A DNA stretch of 64,000 nt from Alcaligenaceae bacterium (GCA_013416445.1 JACCER010000012.1:81108-145107), one strand, 5' to 3'. Shown: positions 8,463-18,585, numbered from the stretch's first letter. Numbers and translations: made by a program. The notes: generated by a model not told the origin, from the letters alone.

Positions 8463-9251
8463 ATGTCTTTTTCACCTATTACTGGTAGCACCGCCACTAC
8501 GCTCAACACCAGCGCTGAAGGCTTGCGCCAGGGCCAGGTCGACATGCCTACGTTTGACGGGGTCATTCCTGCCTATTTCGCAGCGCCCGCCAATCTCGAG
8601 CATCCCGCCCTTATTCTTGTCGTTCAGGAAATATTTGGCTTGCATGAGCATATTCGCGATGTATGCCGGCGTTTCGCTCAAGAGGGTTATATGGCGGTTG
8701 CTGTCGAACTGTATCAACGCCAGGGCGATGCAGGCAGTTATTCCGATATGTCCCTGTTGATTAAAAACATCGTTTCCAAGGTGCCCGACGAGCAGGTATT
8801 GGCTGACCTTGATGCCTGCGTGCAGTGGGCCAAGACTCAGGGCGCCGATACCTCTCGGGTAGGCGTTACCGGCTTTTGCTGGGGCGGGCGACTGACCTGG
8901 ATGTATGCGGCGCATAATCCTCAGTGCAAGGCAGCCGTGGCCTGGTATGGCAAGTTGACTACCGGACATGGGCCTTTGCAAATCAGCAATCCGGTGGATA
9001 TCGCAGGTAGTGTGCACGCGCCCGTTCTGGGTTTGTATGGCGGCAAAGACAGCAGTATTCCGCTGGCCGACATACATCGCGTGGAAGCTGTGTTGAAGCA
9101 GGGCAACGCAGCGGCTCAGGCATCAAAGATAGTGGTCTATCCTGAGTCTGGCCATGCGTTTTATGCCGATTACCGCCCCAGTTACCATAAGGTTGATGCC
9201 CAAGACGCCTGGAGCAAGGCCTTGTCGTGGTTCGGGAAGTACTTGGCCTGA
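8463..9251 (+). CDS. Dienelactone hydrolase family protein
   Basis: 262 aa alpha/beta hydrolase. The nucleophile is a cysteine in GFCWGG, the acid lies in GLYGGKD and the base in SGHAFY, the Cys-Asp-His triad of dienelactone hydrolases. VVQEIFGLHEHIRD near the N-terminus is also typical. AAGGA precedes the ATG at 8463. It stands alone downstream of polA with no aromatic-degradation genes nearby, so the substrate is unknown; many such proteins are general carboxymethylenebutenolidase-like esterases. Convergent with the Na/Pi gene, with an eroded repeat fragment in the gap. Confidence 0.88.
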   Translation: MSFSPITGSTATTLNTSAEGLRQGQVDMPTFDGVIPAYFAAPANLEHPALILVVQEIFGLHEHIRDVCRRFAQEGYMAVAVELYQRQGDAGSYSDMSLLIKNIVSKVPDEQVLADLDACVQWAKTQGADTSRVGVTGFCWGGRLTWMYAAHNPQCKAAVAWYGKLTTGHGPLQISNPVDIAGSVHAPVLGLYGGKDSSIPLADIHRVEAVLKQGNAAAQASKIVVYPESGHAFYADYRPSYHKVDAQDAWSKALSWFGKYLA

Positions 9252-9263
9252 TCTGGTATGGGC

Positions 9264-9345
9264 GGTATTTTTGTTCTTGTGAAAGTCGGGTGCGTAGTGG
9301 GCTGTTTCGGCTTCATGCGCTACGCCCCTGGCGAGGTTCCCGCAT
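9264..9345 (+). repeat. Eroded 5' fragment of the large double-hairpin repeat
   Basis: The stretch from TTTTTGTTCTTGTGAAAGTC through CTGTTTCGGCTTCATGCGCT and GCCCCTGGCGAGGTTCCCG aligns with the left arm of the four full copies, with several substitutions. It stops where the rest of the element should begin and runs directly into the 3' end of the next gene. It is in the same orientation as the full copies. It has lost its pairing arm, so no hairpin can form. Confidence 0.8.
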
Positions 9346-9346
9346 A

Positions 9347-11017
9347 CTACTCCAGCGTCCCCTCGCTATCGCGCAGCCGATTGGGCAGCAACTCGTTGTG
9401 CTTGGCCAGTATGGGGTATGCCGCCGCTTCAACCAGATAGGAATTGACGGTTTTGACATCCCGCAAAATATCCAGGTAGAACGAACCTTGTTCAGCCTGC
9501 TCCAGCTTCCCCAACTTGATGTTCAATAAATGCTGCTCTGCTGCAGCCGCTTCAAGCTCCCGGAAGTGATCTTTTTCGAACGCCAGAAACCTTGCGCTTT
9601 TCACATCTTCTGCTACGAACAGCGCTGCCGTTTGACGTTGATTGCGTATCAGCCTGTCGAGAATTTCGGTAAGCTCTTCGCGCTGTTTGTTGCTGAAAGA
9701 CCAGCCCTTCTTGTATATCCCGCTGGCGTGACCCAGCAGACCATTGACGGTAATGCTGGCTGCATGCGCGATATTGGCTGAGAACGTCAGTATTTCATCA
9801 CGGCGAAGATGATCTTCCTTGTTCATGGATTCTTGGTCCAGTGTCGCCAGATAGGTAGTGATCAGGCCTTCGAGCCGGTTCAGGCCGCTGTTGATGTAGC
9901 GCGCATTGGCTATGCGGTGGCGATTATCACGCAGGAAGCCGGCGCGAGCCATGGCCAACAGGCTTTGCAGCATATCAGCCAGACGCAAAGCCTCGCGTGC
10001 CGCATTGCCTAAGGCAATGGCAGGCACCTCATGTGCGGACTCATCCAGGTACTGCGGACGAGAGGGGTCGTTGAGATCAGTACGCTTGGGCAATAGCCGT
10101 ATCATCAGCCTGGAATAGGGCGTGAGCAGAGGCAGAAAAGCCAGCGCAGTAATAATATTGAACAGGGTATGGAAATTCGCCACCGCTCGCGCCGGGTCTG
10201 ATGTAAGAAAGCTCATCAGGGGGGGCATCCAGGGCAGTATAGTCAGCACCAGGATGCAGCCGACTACACGCGTCCCCAGATTGCCTAGCGGCAAGCGTCG
10301 GGCGGCGGGATCGTTGCCTGTGGCGCCTTCCAGCACAGGGTTGATGGATGTGCCCAGGTTGGCGCCGAGAACGAGCGCGAAGGCCAGTGTTGGGCTGACC
10401 AGGCCTTGGCTGGCCAGCGACATGATCAGAACCACTACCGCCACGCTGGAGTGCGCAGCCCACGTCAGTATGGCGGCCAGTACCAAAGCCATGATGGGCT
10501 GGCCAGACAAGGCATCCAGCACTATCTGAAGCAGATGGGCGTCTTGCATGGGGGCAAATAACTGCACCAGTTCGTGCAAAGACAGCAGCAGCAGCCCCAG
10601 GCCTATGAATACCCGGCCCAGATCGCGTCGCCGACTGGGCTGGTGCCGCCGGAACAGCCATACCCCGACCAGGATCAGTGCCGGCGCCAGGGCGGTCAGA
10701 TTGAAAGACAGCAACTGGACAATGATAGTGGTGCCCACATTGGCGCCCAGCATGGCCGCCAGGCCAGGCACTAGTGCAACCAGCCCGCCAGCGGCGAAGC
10801 TGGTGATCATCAAGCCAGTGGCTGTGCTACTTTGTATGGCGGAGGTAATCGCCAGACCAGTAAAGAAAGCGCGTGTGCGAGTACCTAGCGCGCGCCCCAT
10901 CCAGACACCCAGCGCTGCGCCAAAAGCGCGCTGCACGCCGGTCTGCACCATGTGTACACCCCATAGCAATAGTGCGATATAGCCGCCAAAATCAAGCAGG
11001 GCAAATAGTTCTTTCAT
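9347..11017 (-). CDS. Na/Pi cotransporter family protein with C-terminal PhoU-like domain
   Basis: 556 aa membrane protein. The N-terminal half has two related membrane repeats carrying the phosphate-transporter signatures AIQSSTATGLM and AAHSSVAVVVL, and GANVGTTIIVQLL and GANLGTSINPVLEG. From about residue 350 it becomes a soluble helical region with PhoU-like character (ANIAHAASITVNGLLGHASGI). This is the YjbB/NptA-like group, which moves phosphate, often outward, with sodium. The stop codon directly abuts the repeat fragment at 9264-9345. No clear ribosome-binding site precedes the ATG at 11017. Confidence 0.87.
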   Translation of the reverse strand: MKELFALLDFGGYIALLLWGVHMVQTGVQRAFGAALGVWMGRALGTRTRAFFTGLAITSAIQSSTATGLMITSFAAGGLVALVPGLAAMLGANVGTTIIVQLLSFNLTALAPALILVGVWLFRRHQPSRRRDLGRVFIGLGLLLLSLHELVQLFAPMQDAHLLQIVLDALSGQPIMALVLAAILTWAAHSSVAVVVLIMSLASQGLVSPTLAFALVLGANLGTSINPVLEGATGNDPAARRLPLGNLGTRVVGCILVLTILPWMPPLMSFLTSDPARAVANFHTLFNIITALAFLPLLTPYSRLMIRLLPKRTDLNDPSRPQYLDESAHEVPAIALGNAAREALRLADMLQSLLAMARAGFLRDNRHRIANARYINSGLNRLEGLITTYLATLDQESMNKEDHLRRDEILTFSANIAHAASITVNGLLGHASGIYKKGWSFSNKQREELTEILDRLIRNQRQTAALFVAEDVKSARFLAFEKDHFRELEAAAAEQHLLNIKLGKLEQAEQGSFYLDILRDVKTVNSYLVEAAAYPILAKHNELLPNRLRDSEGTLE

Positions 11018-11097
11018 GGGAAGATAATAGACCAGCTGCTAGAGGGCGGATGGTGAGGTGGCTTTTGGAAGCGATTGGTGTCGGATTATGCTGCGCC

Positions 11098-11979
11098 TTA
11101 AATGCGCTGCGCCGCATGCAGCGCATTAATACGCGCTTGTATTGGCGGGTGCGAAGCAAACATGGCGCTGATCGCGCGAGTGCCGGAAATGCCGGACGCC
11201 TGGAAAGCCTTGGGCAATTCCCCGGCTTCAATCCCACCCAGCCGCGCCAGTGCACGTATCATGGGCTCGCGTGAACCTAGCAAACTGGCCGACCCGGCAT
11301 CGGCGCGATACTCGCGCTGACGTGAAAACCAGGCAACAATGACCGAAGCCAATACGCCAAACACCAGTTCGCATACGAACACTGCAGCGTAATAACCAAA
11401 GCCCACGTCGCGCTCGTTTTTCAGTATGACCCGATCAATAAAGTAACCCACGATACGTGCAAAAAACACCACAAACGTATTTACCACCCCTTGTATCAAT
11501 GTGAGCGTGATCATGTCGCCATTGGCGACGTGGGCGACTTCATGGCCCAGCACACCGGCGACCTCTTCCTCGGTCATGCTGTTGAGCAGGCCGGTAGATA
11601 CCGCGACCAGCGAATTATTTTTGGAGGCGCCGGTGGCAAATGCGTTCGGCGCGCCCTCGTAGATGGCGACTTCGGGGCGGCCTATGCCGGCGCGATCAGC
11701 CAGTTGGTGTACCGTATCGACCAGCCAGGCTTCTTGGGCATTGGCCGGTGCTTGTGGGTCGATGACACGCGCGCCAGTGCTTTGCTTGGCCATCCATTTG
11801 CTCATGAATAGCGAAATAAAAGAACCGGTGAAGCCCAGAATAGCTGAAAATATCAGCAGTTGGGTCAGGTCCAGGCCATTGGCAGTTAGATAGCGGCCTA
11901 CGCCGAGCACGTTCATGGACGCGCTCAGTACGACCATGACGGCGATGTTGGTTAGCAAGAATAAGAAGATTCGTTTCAT
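11098..11979 (-). CDS. htpX: Membrane zinc protease HtpX
   Basis: 293 aa, the same length as E. coli HtpX. Two N-terminal membrane helices, then the zinc site HEVAH in [13 protein letters not shown], two more membrane helices, and the third zinc ligand region [13 protein letters not shown]. It degrades misfolded inner-membrane proteins and is usually a stress gene. GGAA lies upstream of the ATG at 11979. The 80-nt gap after its stop contains GTGTCGGATTATG, possibly a half of a REP palindrome. Confidence 0.95.
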   Translation of the reverse strand: MKRIFLFLLTNIAVMVVLSASMNVLGVGRYLTANGLDLTQLLIFSAILGFTGSFISLFMSKWMAKQSTGARVIDPQAPANAQEAWLVDTVHQLADRAGIGRPEVAIYEGAPNAFATGASKNNSLVAVSTGLLNSMTEEEVAGVLGHEVAHVANGDMITLTLIQGVVNTFVVFFARIVGYFIDRVILKNERDVGFGYYAAVFVCELVFGVLASVIVAWFSRQREYRADAGSASLLGSREPMIRALARLGGIEAGELPKAFQASGISGTRAISAMFASHPPIQARINALHAAQRI

Positions 11980-12129
11980 GTTTTGTATTTCCAGCAGGGC
12001 AAACGGTAAGGTGTTACTAGGTTATATGGAGAGCTAATTTTGTATTTAAAGTTCCCGCTGGCTAAAAATTGCAAAACACCAGAGTATAGTATCGACTTTG
12101 AGGGTTTAATTTGAATTTCGGTTGATTGC

Positions 12130-13053
12130 ATGCAGTCTCTGTGGATGTTACTGGCGAGTATGGCGTTTGCTGGCATGGGGGCCTGCGTGAAGGTCGCCTC
12201 TGATTATGGGGCGTCGTTACCGCATGTGGTGTTGTTTCGTGGCATCCCTTCGGTGCTGCTTTTGTTTTTCTGGGCCAGGTTCACCCGGCGCCGCATCCGG
12301 CCAACAAGCTGGAAACTGCACATATGGCGTAATGTCTCCGGAATTTCTTCAATGTGGCTGGGCTTTTTTGCCATTGCCAATTTGCCTTTGTCGACAGCAA
12401 TTAGCCTGAATTATACGGCCCCCTTGTTCATAGCCGGCTGGATGCTGGTCCAGGGCGGATCGCAACGCGATCCGGTGCGTATTCTTGCTGTATTACTGGG
12501 TTTCCTGGGCGTGGTGGCGGTATTGCGCCCGAGCATCGGTAATGACCACTGGCTGGCGGCCGGGCTGGGGCTGGGCGCCGGCGCCTTGTCGGCGGTAGCC
12601 ATGATGCAGATTCGCGAATTGGGTCGCATCGGCGAACCCGAATGGCGCACTGTGCTGATTTTTTCTTTTGGCGTATGCCTGACCAGTTTGGCGGGTTTGG
12701 CTGTAGACGGGTGGTACAACATCGACCTCATGGCCTGGCTGGCGCTGAGCGCAGTCGGCTTGCTGGGGCTGGTGGGGCAATTGGCCATGACGCGCGCCTT
12801 TGGACTGGGTTCCGCGCTGCTGACTGCCGCCTTGCAATATTCAACCATTATCTTCGCCGCCTTGCTGGGCATTGTCTTTTGGGGTGACTTGCCCGATGGC
12901 ATAGCCTGGGGCGGCATGGCTTTCATCATCTGCTCTGGGCTGCTGTCCATTTGGCGCACTTATAGCGAAGACCGCATCGTGCATGGTCAAAGTGCCCAGG
13001 CAGCTCAGGCCACTATTGCAGAAACCCCAGAACTGGAGACTCGACGTGTCTGA
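12130..13053 (+). CDS. DMT-superfamily (EamA) transporter
   Basis: 307 aa, ten predicted membrane helices arranged as two EamA halves (first half from MQSLWMLLASMAFAGMGACVKV, second from about residue 150). HVVLFRGIPSVLLLF and LSLNYTAPLF-like motifs (ISLNYTAPLFIAG) are typical of this exporter group. The substrate cannot be told. The last 8 bases overlap the GTG start of the sulfurtransferase, so the two are probably co-transcribed. Confidence 0.87.
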   Translation: MQSLWMLLASMAFAGMGACVKVASDYGASLPHVVLFRGIPSVLLLFFWARFTRRRIRPTSWKLHIWRNVSGISSMWLGFFAIANLPLSTAISLNYTAPLFIAGWMLVQGGSQRDPVRILAVLLGFLGVVAVLRPSIGNDHWLAAGLGLGAGALSAVAMMQIRELGRIGEPEWRTVLIFSFGVCLTSLAGLAVDGWYNIDLMAWLALSAVGLLGLVGQLAMTRAFGLGSALLTAALQYSTIIFAALLGIVFWGDLPDGIAWGGMAFIICSGLLSIWRTYSEDRIVHGQSAQAAQATIAETPELETRRV

Positions 13054-13903
13054 TTTACTTATTGATGCTCAATCCCTGGCAGCCAGGCTGCCATCCGCCG
13101 ATAGCCTGGTTTTCGACGTCAGGCATGATCTCGCCGACCACGCCGTCGGTCGGCGAGCGTACACGGAAGGGCATATTCCCGGCGCCATTTATCTTGATCA
13201 TGAGCTTGAATTGTCGGGGCTGAAAACCGGGAAAAATGGCCGCCATCCATTACCTGATCGTCAGCAGTTTGCGCAATTCATGGGCTCACTTGGCCTGCGG
13301 CCAGACAGGCAAGTAGTGGTTTACGATGCCGGCAGCAGTTTGTACTCGGCCCATGTCTGGTGGATGCTGCGCTGGATCGGCCATGACAAGGTCGTTGTGC
13401 TTGACGGGGGTTGGGCGGCCTGGCTTGCTGCCGGGGGCGCCATCGAGCGCGGCGCAACAGTCCAGGCAAGTCAAGCTGTGGGCGGTGACGTTGGCTGCTC
13501 AGCCCATCAGACCATGCCTGTGGTTGATGCGCAGGCCGTGCTTGCGAATCTCGATAAGCCGGTTTTCACTGTGCTGGATGCGCGTGTGGAAAATCGTTTT
13601 CGCGGCGAGGTCGAGCCCATGGATCCAGTGGCCGGCCATATTCCGGGCGCCTTGAACTATCCCAATTCATTGGTGGTGCAGGAAGATGGGCGCTTCAAGC
13701 CCGCCGAAGTCCTGCGTCAGGATTTCGACCGCTTGCTGCAAGGGCGTGCGCCGCAAAATATAGTGCATCAGTGCGGCTCTGGTATTGCCGCCTGCCACAA
13801 TTTGTTCGCCATGGAACTGGCAGGCCTGTCGGGGTCGGCATTGTATGCGGGTTCCTGGAGCGAGTGGTGCAGCGACCCGGCACGACCAGTAGGGCGTGGC
13901 TAG
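13046..13903 (+). CDS. sseA: Sulfurtransferase, 3-mercaptopyruvate/thiosulfate type (two rhodanese domains)
   Basis: About 285 aa with two rhodanese domains. The N-terminal domain is inactive (VFDVRHDLADHAVGRRAYTEGHIPGA, no catalytic cysteine); the C-terminal domain carries the catalytic C243 in HQCGSGIAAC. The CGSG start of the loop is the 3-mercaptopyruvate sulfurtransferase form rather than the CRxGx[R/T] thiosulfate form. The GTG at 13046 is chosen because CTGGAG lies 7 nt upstream and the protein begins as the family does; a longer frame from 12983 would add 21 residues antisense to nothing useful. Coupled to the DMT gene. Confidence 0.88.
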   Translation: MSDLLIDAQSLAARLPSADSLVFDVRHDLADHAVGRRAYTEGHIPGAIYLDHELELSGLKTGKNGRHPLPDRQQFAQFMGSLGLRPDRQVVVYDAGSSLYSAHVWWMLRWIGHDKVVVLDGGWAAWLAAGGAIERGATVQASQAVGGDVGCSAHQTMPVVDAQAVLANLDKPVFTVLDARVENRFRGEVEPMDPVAGHIPGALNYPNSLVVQEDGRFKPAEVLRQDFDRLLQGRAPQNIVHQCGSGIAACHNLFAMELAGLSGSALYAGSWSEWCSDPARPVGRG

Positions 13904-13919
13904 CGCTTGACGTAAGTAG

Positions 13920-13952
13920 CTCGGGTTAGCGCCGCCAGGCGCGTAATCCGAC
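13920..13952. repeat. Short REP-type palindrome
   Basis: CTCGGGTTAGCGCCGCCAGG continuing into CGCGTAATCCGAC: the right arm is canonical, the left arm has changed (CTCGGGTTA instead of GTCGGATTA), so it is a partly decayed member of the family. Confidence 0.65.
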
Positions 13953-14196
13953 ATTCATTGCTGAAAAAATCACACGGCCTAGACCACGGTTGCGTCCATC
14001 AGGCGGTGACACCACTCGTGAAAATGCTGCATGCCGTCTTCCATGTGTGGCTGGTAAGCATGCAAAGCGGGTGGATGGTATTGTAATTTCCAGCTTGCAA
14101 AACATCGCTCAGCTCAGGATTCAAGCAAAATTCCGGGCTTCTCGTACAATTTAGGCAAGATGCCAAACAAGTCCGGCATTATCGCCCGCTGATTTA

Positions 14197-14299
14197 ATTC
14201 CGTTTCCAAATCAAACGTGAACATGAAGGCGAAGCGCAGACACTACTGGCGTAAGGCAAGCGAAGCCGACAAAGTACACGTTTGATTTAGAAATGGAAT
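14197..14299. repeat. Inverted repeat with 23-bp arms in the xseB leader
   Basis: Left arm 14197-14219 (ATTCCGTTTCCAAATCAAAC then GTG) and right arm 14277-14299 (CACGTTTGATTTAGAAATGG then AAT) are complementary at 21 of 23 positions, with a 57-nt loop. The right arm ends only a few bases before the GGAAT that may serve as the xseB ribosome-binding site, so the fold could affect translation or transcription. It could instead be a small mobile remnant. Confidence 0.7.
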
Positions 14300-14312
14300 A
14301 ACGGAATAGAGC

Positions 14313-14594
14313 ATGGTTGACAAGAATACGGGCGCAACGCCTACCGATACAAAGGCAGGCAACAGCGCCTTGCCTCAGGATTTCGAAACCGCCCTGGCGC
14401 AGCTCGAGACGCTGGTTGCTGAAATGGAAAACGGCTCCCTGGCGCTGGATCAGTCTTTGGCGGCTTACGAACAAGGTGTCGAGCTGGCCAAAATCTGTCA
14501 AAGGCGGCTGGACCAGGCCGAACAGCAGGTCAAGGTGTTGCAGGGCAACCTGCTCAAGCCCCTGGACGATACGCCCGCGGGCGACGAGGAATAG
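14313..14594 (+). CDS. xseB: Exonuclease VII small subunit
   Basis: 93 aa. The core LPQDFETALAQLETLVAEME, GSLALDQSLAAYEQGVELA and CQRRLDQAEQQV is the XseB coiled-coil hairpin that binds the large subunit XseA. First gene of an isoprenoid-precursor operon, xseB-ispA-dxs, as in many proteobacteria. The extra N-terminal dozen residues are hydrophilic and variable in the family. Confidence 0.95.
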   Translation: MVDKNTGATPTDTKAGNSALPQDFETALAQLETLVAEMENGSLALDQSLAAYEQGVELAKICQRRLDQAEQQVKVLQGNLLKPLDDTPAGDEE

Positions 14595-14596
14595 TC

Positions 14597-15511
14597 ATGG
14601 GGCGCGAACCTGTCGATTTTCCTGCCTGGCTGGCTCAAAAAGTAGGTCATGTCGAAACCGTGCTTGAGCAGTTCTTGCCGTCCGCCAGCACCGTACCAGG
14701 GCGTCTGCACCAAGCCATGAGCTACGCCGTTCTGGGCGGGGGCAAACGGGTCAGGGCCGCCCTGGTCTATGCTGCTGGCGAAGCCGTTCTGGCGTCAGGC
14801 ACCAAGGCATCGGCCCAGGAAATTGCGCTCGACCATGCCGCCGCCGCCGTTGAGCTTATCCACGCCTATTCCCTGATACACGATGACCTGCCCTGCATGG
14901 ACGACGACTCCCTGCGTCGTGGCCGCCCCACCGTGCATATCCAGTTCGATGAAGCCACAGCCATGCTGGCTGGCGACGCCTTGCAACCGCTGGCCTTTGA
15001 ATTGCTGAGCCTGATGCCCATTGCGCCGGCCCTGACAGTCCAGGCAACGCAATTGCTGGCACGTTCGTCAGGCAGCCTGGGAATGGTAGGTGGCCAAGCC
15101 ATAGACTGCAACAGTGTGGGCCAGGTGCTCGATGCCGGGCAACTGCAGCAAATGCATCGCATGAAAACCGGGGCTCTGCTGGAAGCGAGCGTGTTGCTGG
15201 GTGGCATCGTGGCTGGCGCCGGTTCGGCCGCTCGCGCCGGCCTGGAAAGCTACGCCTCCGCCGTGGGCCTGGCTTTCCAGGTGGTTGACGATATCCTTGA
15301 TGTCACGTCTGATACCGCTACACTGGGCAAGACGGTCGGAAAAGATGCCGCCGAAAACAAGCCCACTTATGTTTCTTTCATGGGTCTGGATGGTTCGCGC
15401 GAATTGCTGGAATCGTTGCGCAGTCAGGCTCTTGCTGCCTTATTGCCCTTGGGGCCGTCGGCAGCCCGTCTGGCTGGCATCGCAGACTACATCGTCGGAC
15501 GTGACCGTTAG
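14597..15511 (+). CDS. ispA: Farnesyl diphosphate synthase (polyprenyl synthetase)
   Basis: 304 aa prenyl transferase joining IPP with DMAPP/GPP to make FPP. First aspartate-rich motif [10 protein letters not shown] near D96, second [11 protein letters not shown] near residue 230; also [12 protein letters not shown] for substrate binding. GAGGA stands upstream of the ATG at 14597, two bases after the xseB stop. FPP would feed quinones, undecaprenyl phosphate and also the squalene genes hpnCDE found at 31-34 kb. Confidence 0.95.
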   Translation: MGREPVDFPAWLAQKVGHVETVLEQFLPSASTVPGRLHQAMSYAVLGGGKRVRAALVYAAGEAVLASGTKASAQEIALDHAAAAVELIHAYSLIHDDLPCMDDDSLRRGRPTVHIQFDEATAMLAGDALQPLAFELLSLMPIAPALTVQATQLLARSSGSLGMVGGQAIDCNSVGQVLDAGQLQQMHRMKTGALLEASVLLGGIVAGAGSAARAGLESYASAVGLAFQVVDDILDVTSDTATLGKTVGKDAAENKPTYVSFMGLDGSRELLESLRSQALAALLPLGPSAARLAGIADYIVGRDR

Positions 15512-15588
15512 GCGGAGTTTCGTGTTTATCCGCTTGCTGTTATTGTTGGCAGTCTAAAATACTGTCTGAACACAACTCTAGAACTTGT

Positions 15589-17478
15589 ATGACCAACGCA
15601 TCTCTTGAACAAATTCAATCTCCAGCCGACCTGCGCAAGCTGGATCGACGCGAACTAAAAGGGATCGCAGCTCAGTTGCGCGAGTTTGTTCTGCAGTCCG
15701 TCTCGAAAACCGGTGGGCATTTGTCGTCCAACCTGGGCACGGTGGAACTCACCATTGCCTTGCACAGCGTATTCAACACGCCCGATGATCGCATCGTCTG
15801 GGATGTCGGTCATCAGTCTTACCCGCACAAGATACTCACGGGCCGGCGCGAGGCAATGGCCCATTTGCGGCAAAAAGGCGGTATTTCAGGCTTTCCCAAG
15901 CGCAGCGAATCTCCCTACGATGCCTTTGGCACCGCGCACTCGTCCACCTCTATTTCAGCGGTACTGGGCATGGCTGTGGCTGCGCGCAATGCCGGGCTGG
16001 ATCGTCGCCAGCATATTGCCGTCATTGGTGATGGCGCCATGACGGCGGGCATGGCCTTCGAGGCCTTGAATAATGCAGGCGTCACTCCCGGAGTCAATGT
16101 GCTGGTGGTGCTCAACGACAACGATATGTCGATTTCTCCGCCCGTGGGTGCACTGAATCATTATCTCGCGCGCCTGCTTTCAGGCGGGTTTTATGCGGCT
16201 GCCAAAAATGTTGGGCGCGCAGTGCTGCAGCACGTGCCGCCGGTGCTTGAACTCGCCCGGCGCTTCGAAGGCCACGCCAAAGGCATGGTGTCGTCCGCCA
16301 CCTTGTTTGAAGAACTGGGTTTCAACTATGTCGGGCCCATCGATGGCCATGATCTAGACGCTTTGATACCCACATTGGAAAACCTGCGTGCCCTGGGCGG
16401 TTTGCAGTTTTTGCATGTGGTCACCAAAAAAGGCCAAGGTTACAAGCTGGCCGAGGCCGATCCTGTGCTCTATCACGGCCCTGGCAAGTTTGATCCCAGC
16501 GTAGGCATATTGAAATCCAAGGCGCCTGCCAAGCTAAGCTTTACCCAGGTGTTCGGGCAGTGGCTTTGCGATATGGCCCAGGCCGACAAGCGCCTTTTCG
16601 GTATTACGCCAGCCATGCGCGAGGGTAGCGGCATGGTCGAATTTGAACAGCGCTTTCCCACCCGCTATGTAGATGCCGGCATTGCCGAACAGCATGCGGT
16701 CACCTTTGCGGCGGGCCTGGCATGCGAAGGCGAAAAGCCTGTCGTCGCCATTTATTCCACTTTTTTGCAGCGTGGCTACGATCAGCTCATCCATGATGTC
16801 GCTTTGCAGAATCTGGATGTCACCTTTGCACTTGACCGCGCCGGTATTGTTGGCGCCGATGGCGCGACGCACGCAGGCAATTACGACATCGCCTTTTTGC
16901 GCTGCATTCCCAATATGGTGGTGGCTACCCCGTCCGACGAAAACGAAACCCGCTTGCTGCTCAGTACCTGTTATCAGCATCCCGGGCCGGCGTCTGTCCG
17001 TTATCCGCGTGGCGCAGGTTGCGGCGCCACGGTTCACGCGGGGCTGGACACCGTTGAAATAGGCAAGGCCGTGCTTAGAAGCGAAGGCAAGAAAGTTGCT
17101 ATCCTGGCATTTGGTACCCTGCTGGGCGCCGCATTGCAGGCCGGGGCCAAGCTTAATGCCACTGTGGTCGATATGCGGTTTGTAAAGCCCCTCGATGAAA
17201 CGCTGCTGGCCAGCCTGTCGCAAACCCACGATGCTTTTGTTACGGTGGAAGATGCCGCCATCATGGGCGGGGCAGGCAGCGCGGTGCTCGAATTCTTCAG
17301 CCGGCACGGTATTGAAAAGCCGGTGCTGCAATTGGGTTTGCCCGATCAGTTCATCGATCACGGCGAACAGGCGGCCATCCTGAGCGAATTGGGGCTGGAT
17401 GCGCCTGGCCTCATCATAGCCATTGAGCATCGGTTTGCGGCACTGTTGCAGCCGCGTCTTGCTTCAGTAGTGCAGTAA
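15589..17478 (+). CDS. dxs: 1-deoxy-D-xylulose-5-phosphate synthase
   Basis: 629 aa thiamine-diphosphate enzyme that condenses pyruvate and glyceraldehyde 3-phosphate, the first step of the MEP pathway. Seen: [31 protein letters not shown], the thiamine-diphosphate motif [18 protein letters not shown], and [13 protein letters not shown] with the catalytic glutamate. Third gene after xseB and ispA, with a 77-nt gap. Confidence 0.97.
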   Translation: MTNASLEQIQSPADLRKLDRRELKGIAAQLREFVLQSVSKTGGHLSSNLGTVELTIALHSVFNTPDDRIVWDVGHQSYPHKILTGRREAMAHLRQKGGISGFPKRSESPYDAFGTAHSSTSISAVLGMAVAARNAGLDRRQHIAVIGDGAMTAGMAFEALNNAGVTPGVNVLVVLNDNDMSISPPVGALNHYLARLLSGGFYAAAKNVGRAVLQHVPPVLELARRFEGHAKGMVSSATLFEELGFNYVGPIDGHDLDALIPTLENLRALGGLQFLHVVTKKGQGYKLAEADPVLYHGPGKFDPSVGILKSKAPAKLSFTQVFGQWLCDMAQADKRLFGITPAMREGSGMVEFEQRFPTRYVDAGIAEQHAVTFAAGLACEGEKPVVAIYSTFLQRGYDQLIHDVALQNLDVTFALDRAGIVGADGATHAGNYDIAFLRCIPNMVVATPSDENETRLLLSTCYQHPGPASVRYPRGAGCGATVHAGLDTVEIGKAVLRSEGKKVAILAFGTLLGAALQAGAKLNATVVDMRFVKPLDETLLASLSQTHDAFVTVEDAAIMGGAGSAVLEFFSRHGIEKPVLQLGLPDQFIDHGEQAAILSELGLDAPGLIIAIEHRFAALLQPRLASVVQ

Positions 17479-17590
17479 AGTGCCTAATTCCGTTAGGGTT
17501 AAAGGGTTATGCGTCAGTGACATGCCGCATAATGAATTCTGCAAGTGAACTGACGCCCGCCTCCTGGTAAGCGTCTTATAGGTTTTTATC

Positions 17591-18397
17591 ATGAATATTT
17601 TGATTGATTCTGCTGTTGCCATGCCTGACGTGCAGAGCAGCGTCGATACCCGTCATATAGCCATTGGGCGTGTAGGTGTGCGCGGCGTGCGCCATCCCAT
17701 GCTGATTGCTGCCGCTGATGGTTCCGCCATCCCCACGGTCGGCAACTGGGAGCTCACCGTGGCCTTGCCAGCCCAGGAAAAGGGCACGCATATGTCCCGT
17801 TTCGTGGCTCTGCTCGAGCAATATCGGCAAACACCCATGACGCCATCACTATTTTGCGATATGGCGCGCGCCATGCTGGTATTGTTGCATGCTGAAAAAG
17901 GCGATATTACGGTCTCATTTCCCTATTTCATGAACAAAGTGGCCCCGGTTTCGGGTGTGGCCAGCCTGATGGACTACGAGGTCACCTGGACAGCACGGGT
18001 GCATGATGGTGGTCAAGACGAGTTTGAGCTTGCCGTGCTGGTGCCGGTGACCAGCCTGTGCCCATGTTCCAAGGCCATTTCCGAGTATGGCGCGCATAAT
18101 CAACGTTCGCACATTACTGTCCAGGCGGTATTCAGCGATCCGTCGCTGGTTGATGTCGACACCCTGATACGCAGCATAGAACAAGAAGCTTCCTGCGAAT
18201 TGTGGGGCTTGCTCAAGCGTGCCGACGAAAAATTCGTTACCGAGCGCGCCTACGAAAATCCGAAGTTTGTCGAAGACCTGGTTCGCGATGTGGCTGTGCA
18301 GCTCAAGGGTGTAGCGGGCGTACAACGCTTCAGCATTGAAGCCGAAAACTTTGAATCCATACACAATCACTCGGCTTATGCCGTGGTTGAAGGCTAG
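17591..18397 (+). CDS. folE2: GTP cyclohydrolase I, type IB (FolE2)
   Basis: 268 aa. Metal-dependent opening of GTP to dihydroneopterin triphosphate for folate or queuosine. Characteristic pieces: [40 protein letters not shown] (metal-binding cysteine and the active-site region) and [10 protein letters not shown] at the C-terminus. FolE2 can work without zinc, and in some species it replaces FolE under zinc limitation; no Zur-like box was recognised upstream, so here it may be the only GTP cyclohydrolase. Confidence 0.94.
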   Translation: MNILIDSAVAMPDVQSSVDTRHIAIGRVGVRGVRHPMLIAAADGSAIPTVGNWELTVALPAQEKGTHMSRFVALLEQYRQTPMTPSLFCDMARAMLVLLHAEKGDITVSFPYFMNKVAPVSGVASLMDYEVTWTARVHDGGQDEFELAVLVPVTSLCPCSKAISEYGAHNQRSHITVQAVFSDPSLVDVDTLIRSIEQEASCELWGLLKRADEKFVTERAYENPKFVEDLVRDVAVQLKGVAGVQRFSIEAENFESIHNHSAYAVVEG

Positions 18398-18436
18398 ATT
18401 ACTTACTTGCGCATCGCGCCTGCCGCACAAGGGTTG

Positions 18437-18466
18437 TTGCTGTGCGGGGCGCAATAATGCTAGAAT
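18437..18466 (+). promoter_or_regulatory. Probable sigma-70 promoter of the rpsF operon
   Basis: TTGCTG at 18437-18442 and TAGAAT at 18461-18466 are separated by 18 bp, about 120 nt ahead of rpsF. This is the best promoter match in the gap after folE2. Confidence 0.6.
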
Positions 18467-18509
18467 GCCTGGTTGTTTCTTGCTCGACTGCTTTTGCCCG
18501 TATATGGCG

Positions 18510-18548
18510 CTGGCGGCGGGCTGTCCCTTTTAGGGGCTGCCAGTTTTT
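18510..18548 (+). promoter_or_regulatory. Leader hairpin upstream of rpsF
   Basis: CTGGC at 18510 pairs with GCCAG at 18539-18543, with inner CCC/GGG pairing, followed by TTTTT. Leaders of rpsF often carry a hairpin bound by the S6:S18 complex for feedback control; this may be it, or a weak attenuator. I did not verify the S6:S18 consensus. Confidence 0.35.
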
Positions 18549-18585
18549 GGCTGGCCTTAAAAGATATCCACAAGGAGTGTAGTTT

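Larger units (their letters stand above)
13904..14312. other. 409-nt intergenic region before xseB
   Basis: Contains a REP-type palindrome at 13920-13952 just after the sulfurtransferase stop, and a long inverted repeat at 14197-14299 just before xseB. Between these, 13953-14196 shows no convincing gene. The promoter of the xseB-ispA-dxs group is expected here. Confidence 0.6.

Noticed and set aside
11078..11097. REP palindrome after htpX
   Set aside because: Only one arm-like piece (GTGTCGGATTATG) is present and no pairing partner is seen, so it is not listed as a repeat.
16534..17430. 298-aa open frame antisense to dxs
   Set aside because: Dxs is certain on the other strand; antisense frames of this length are usual in GC-rich genes.
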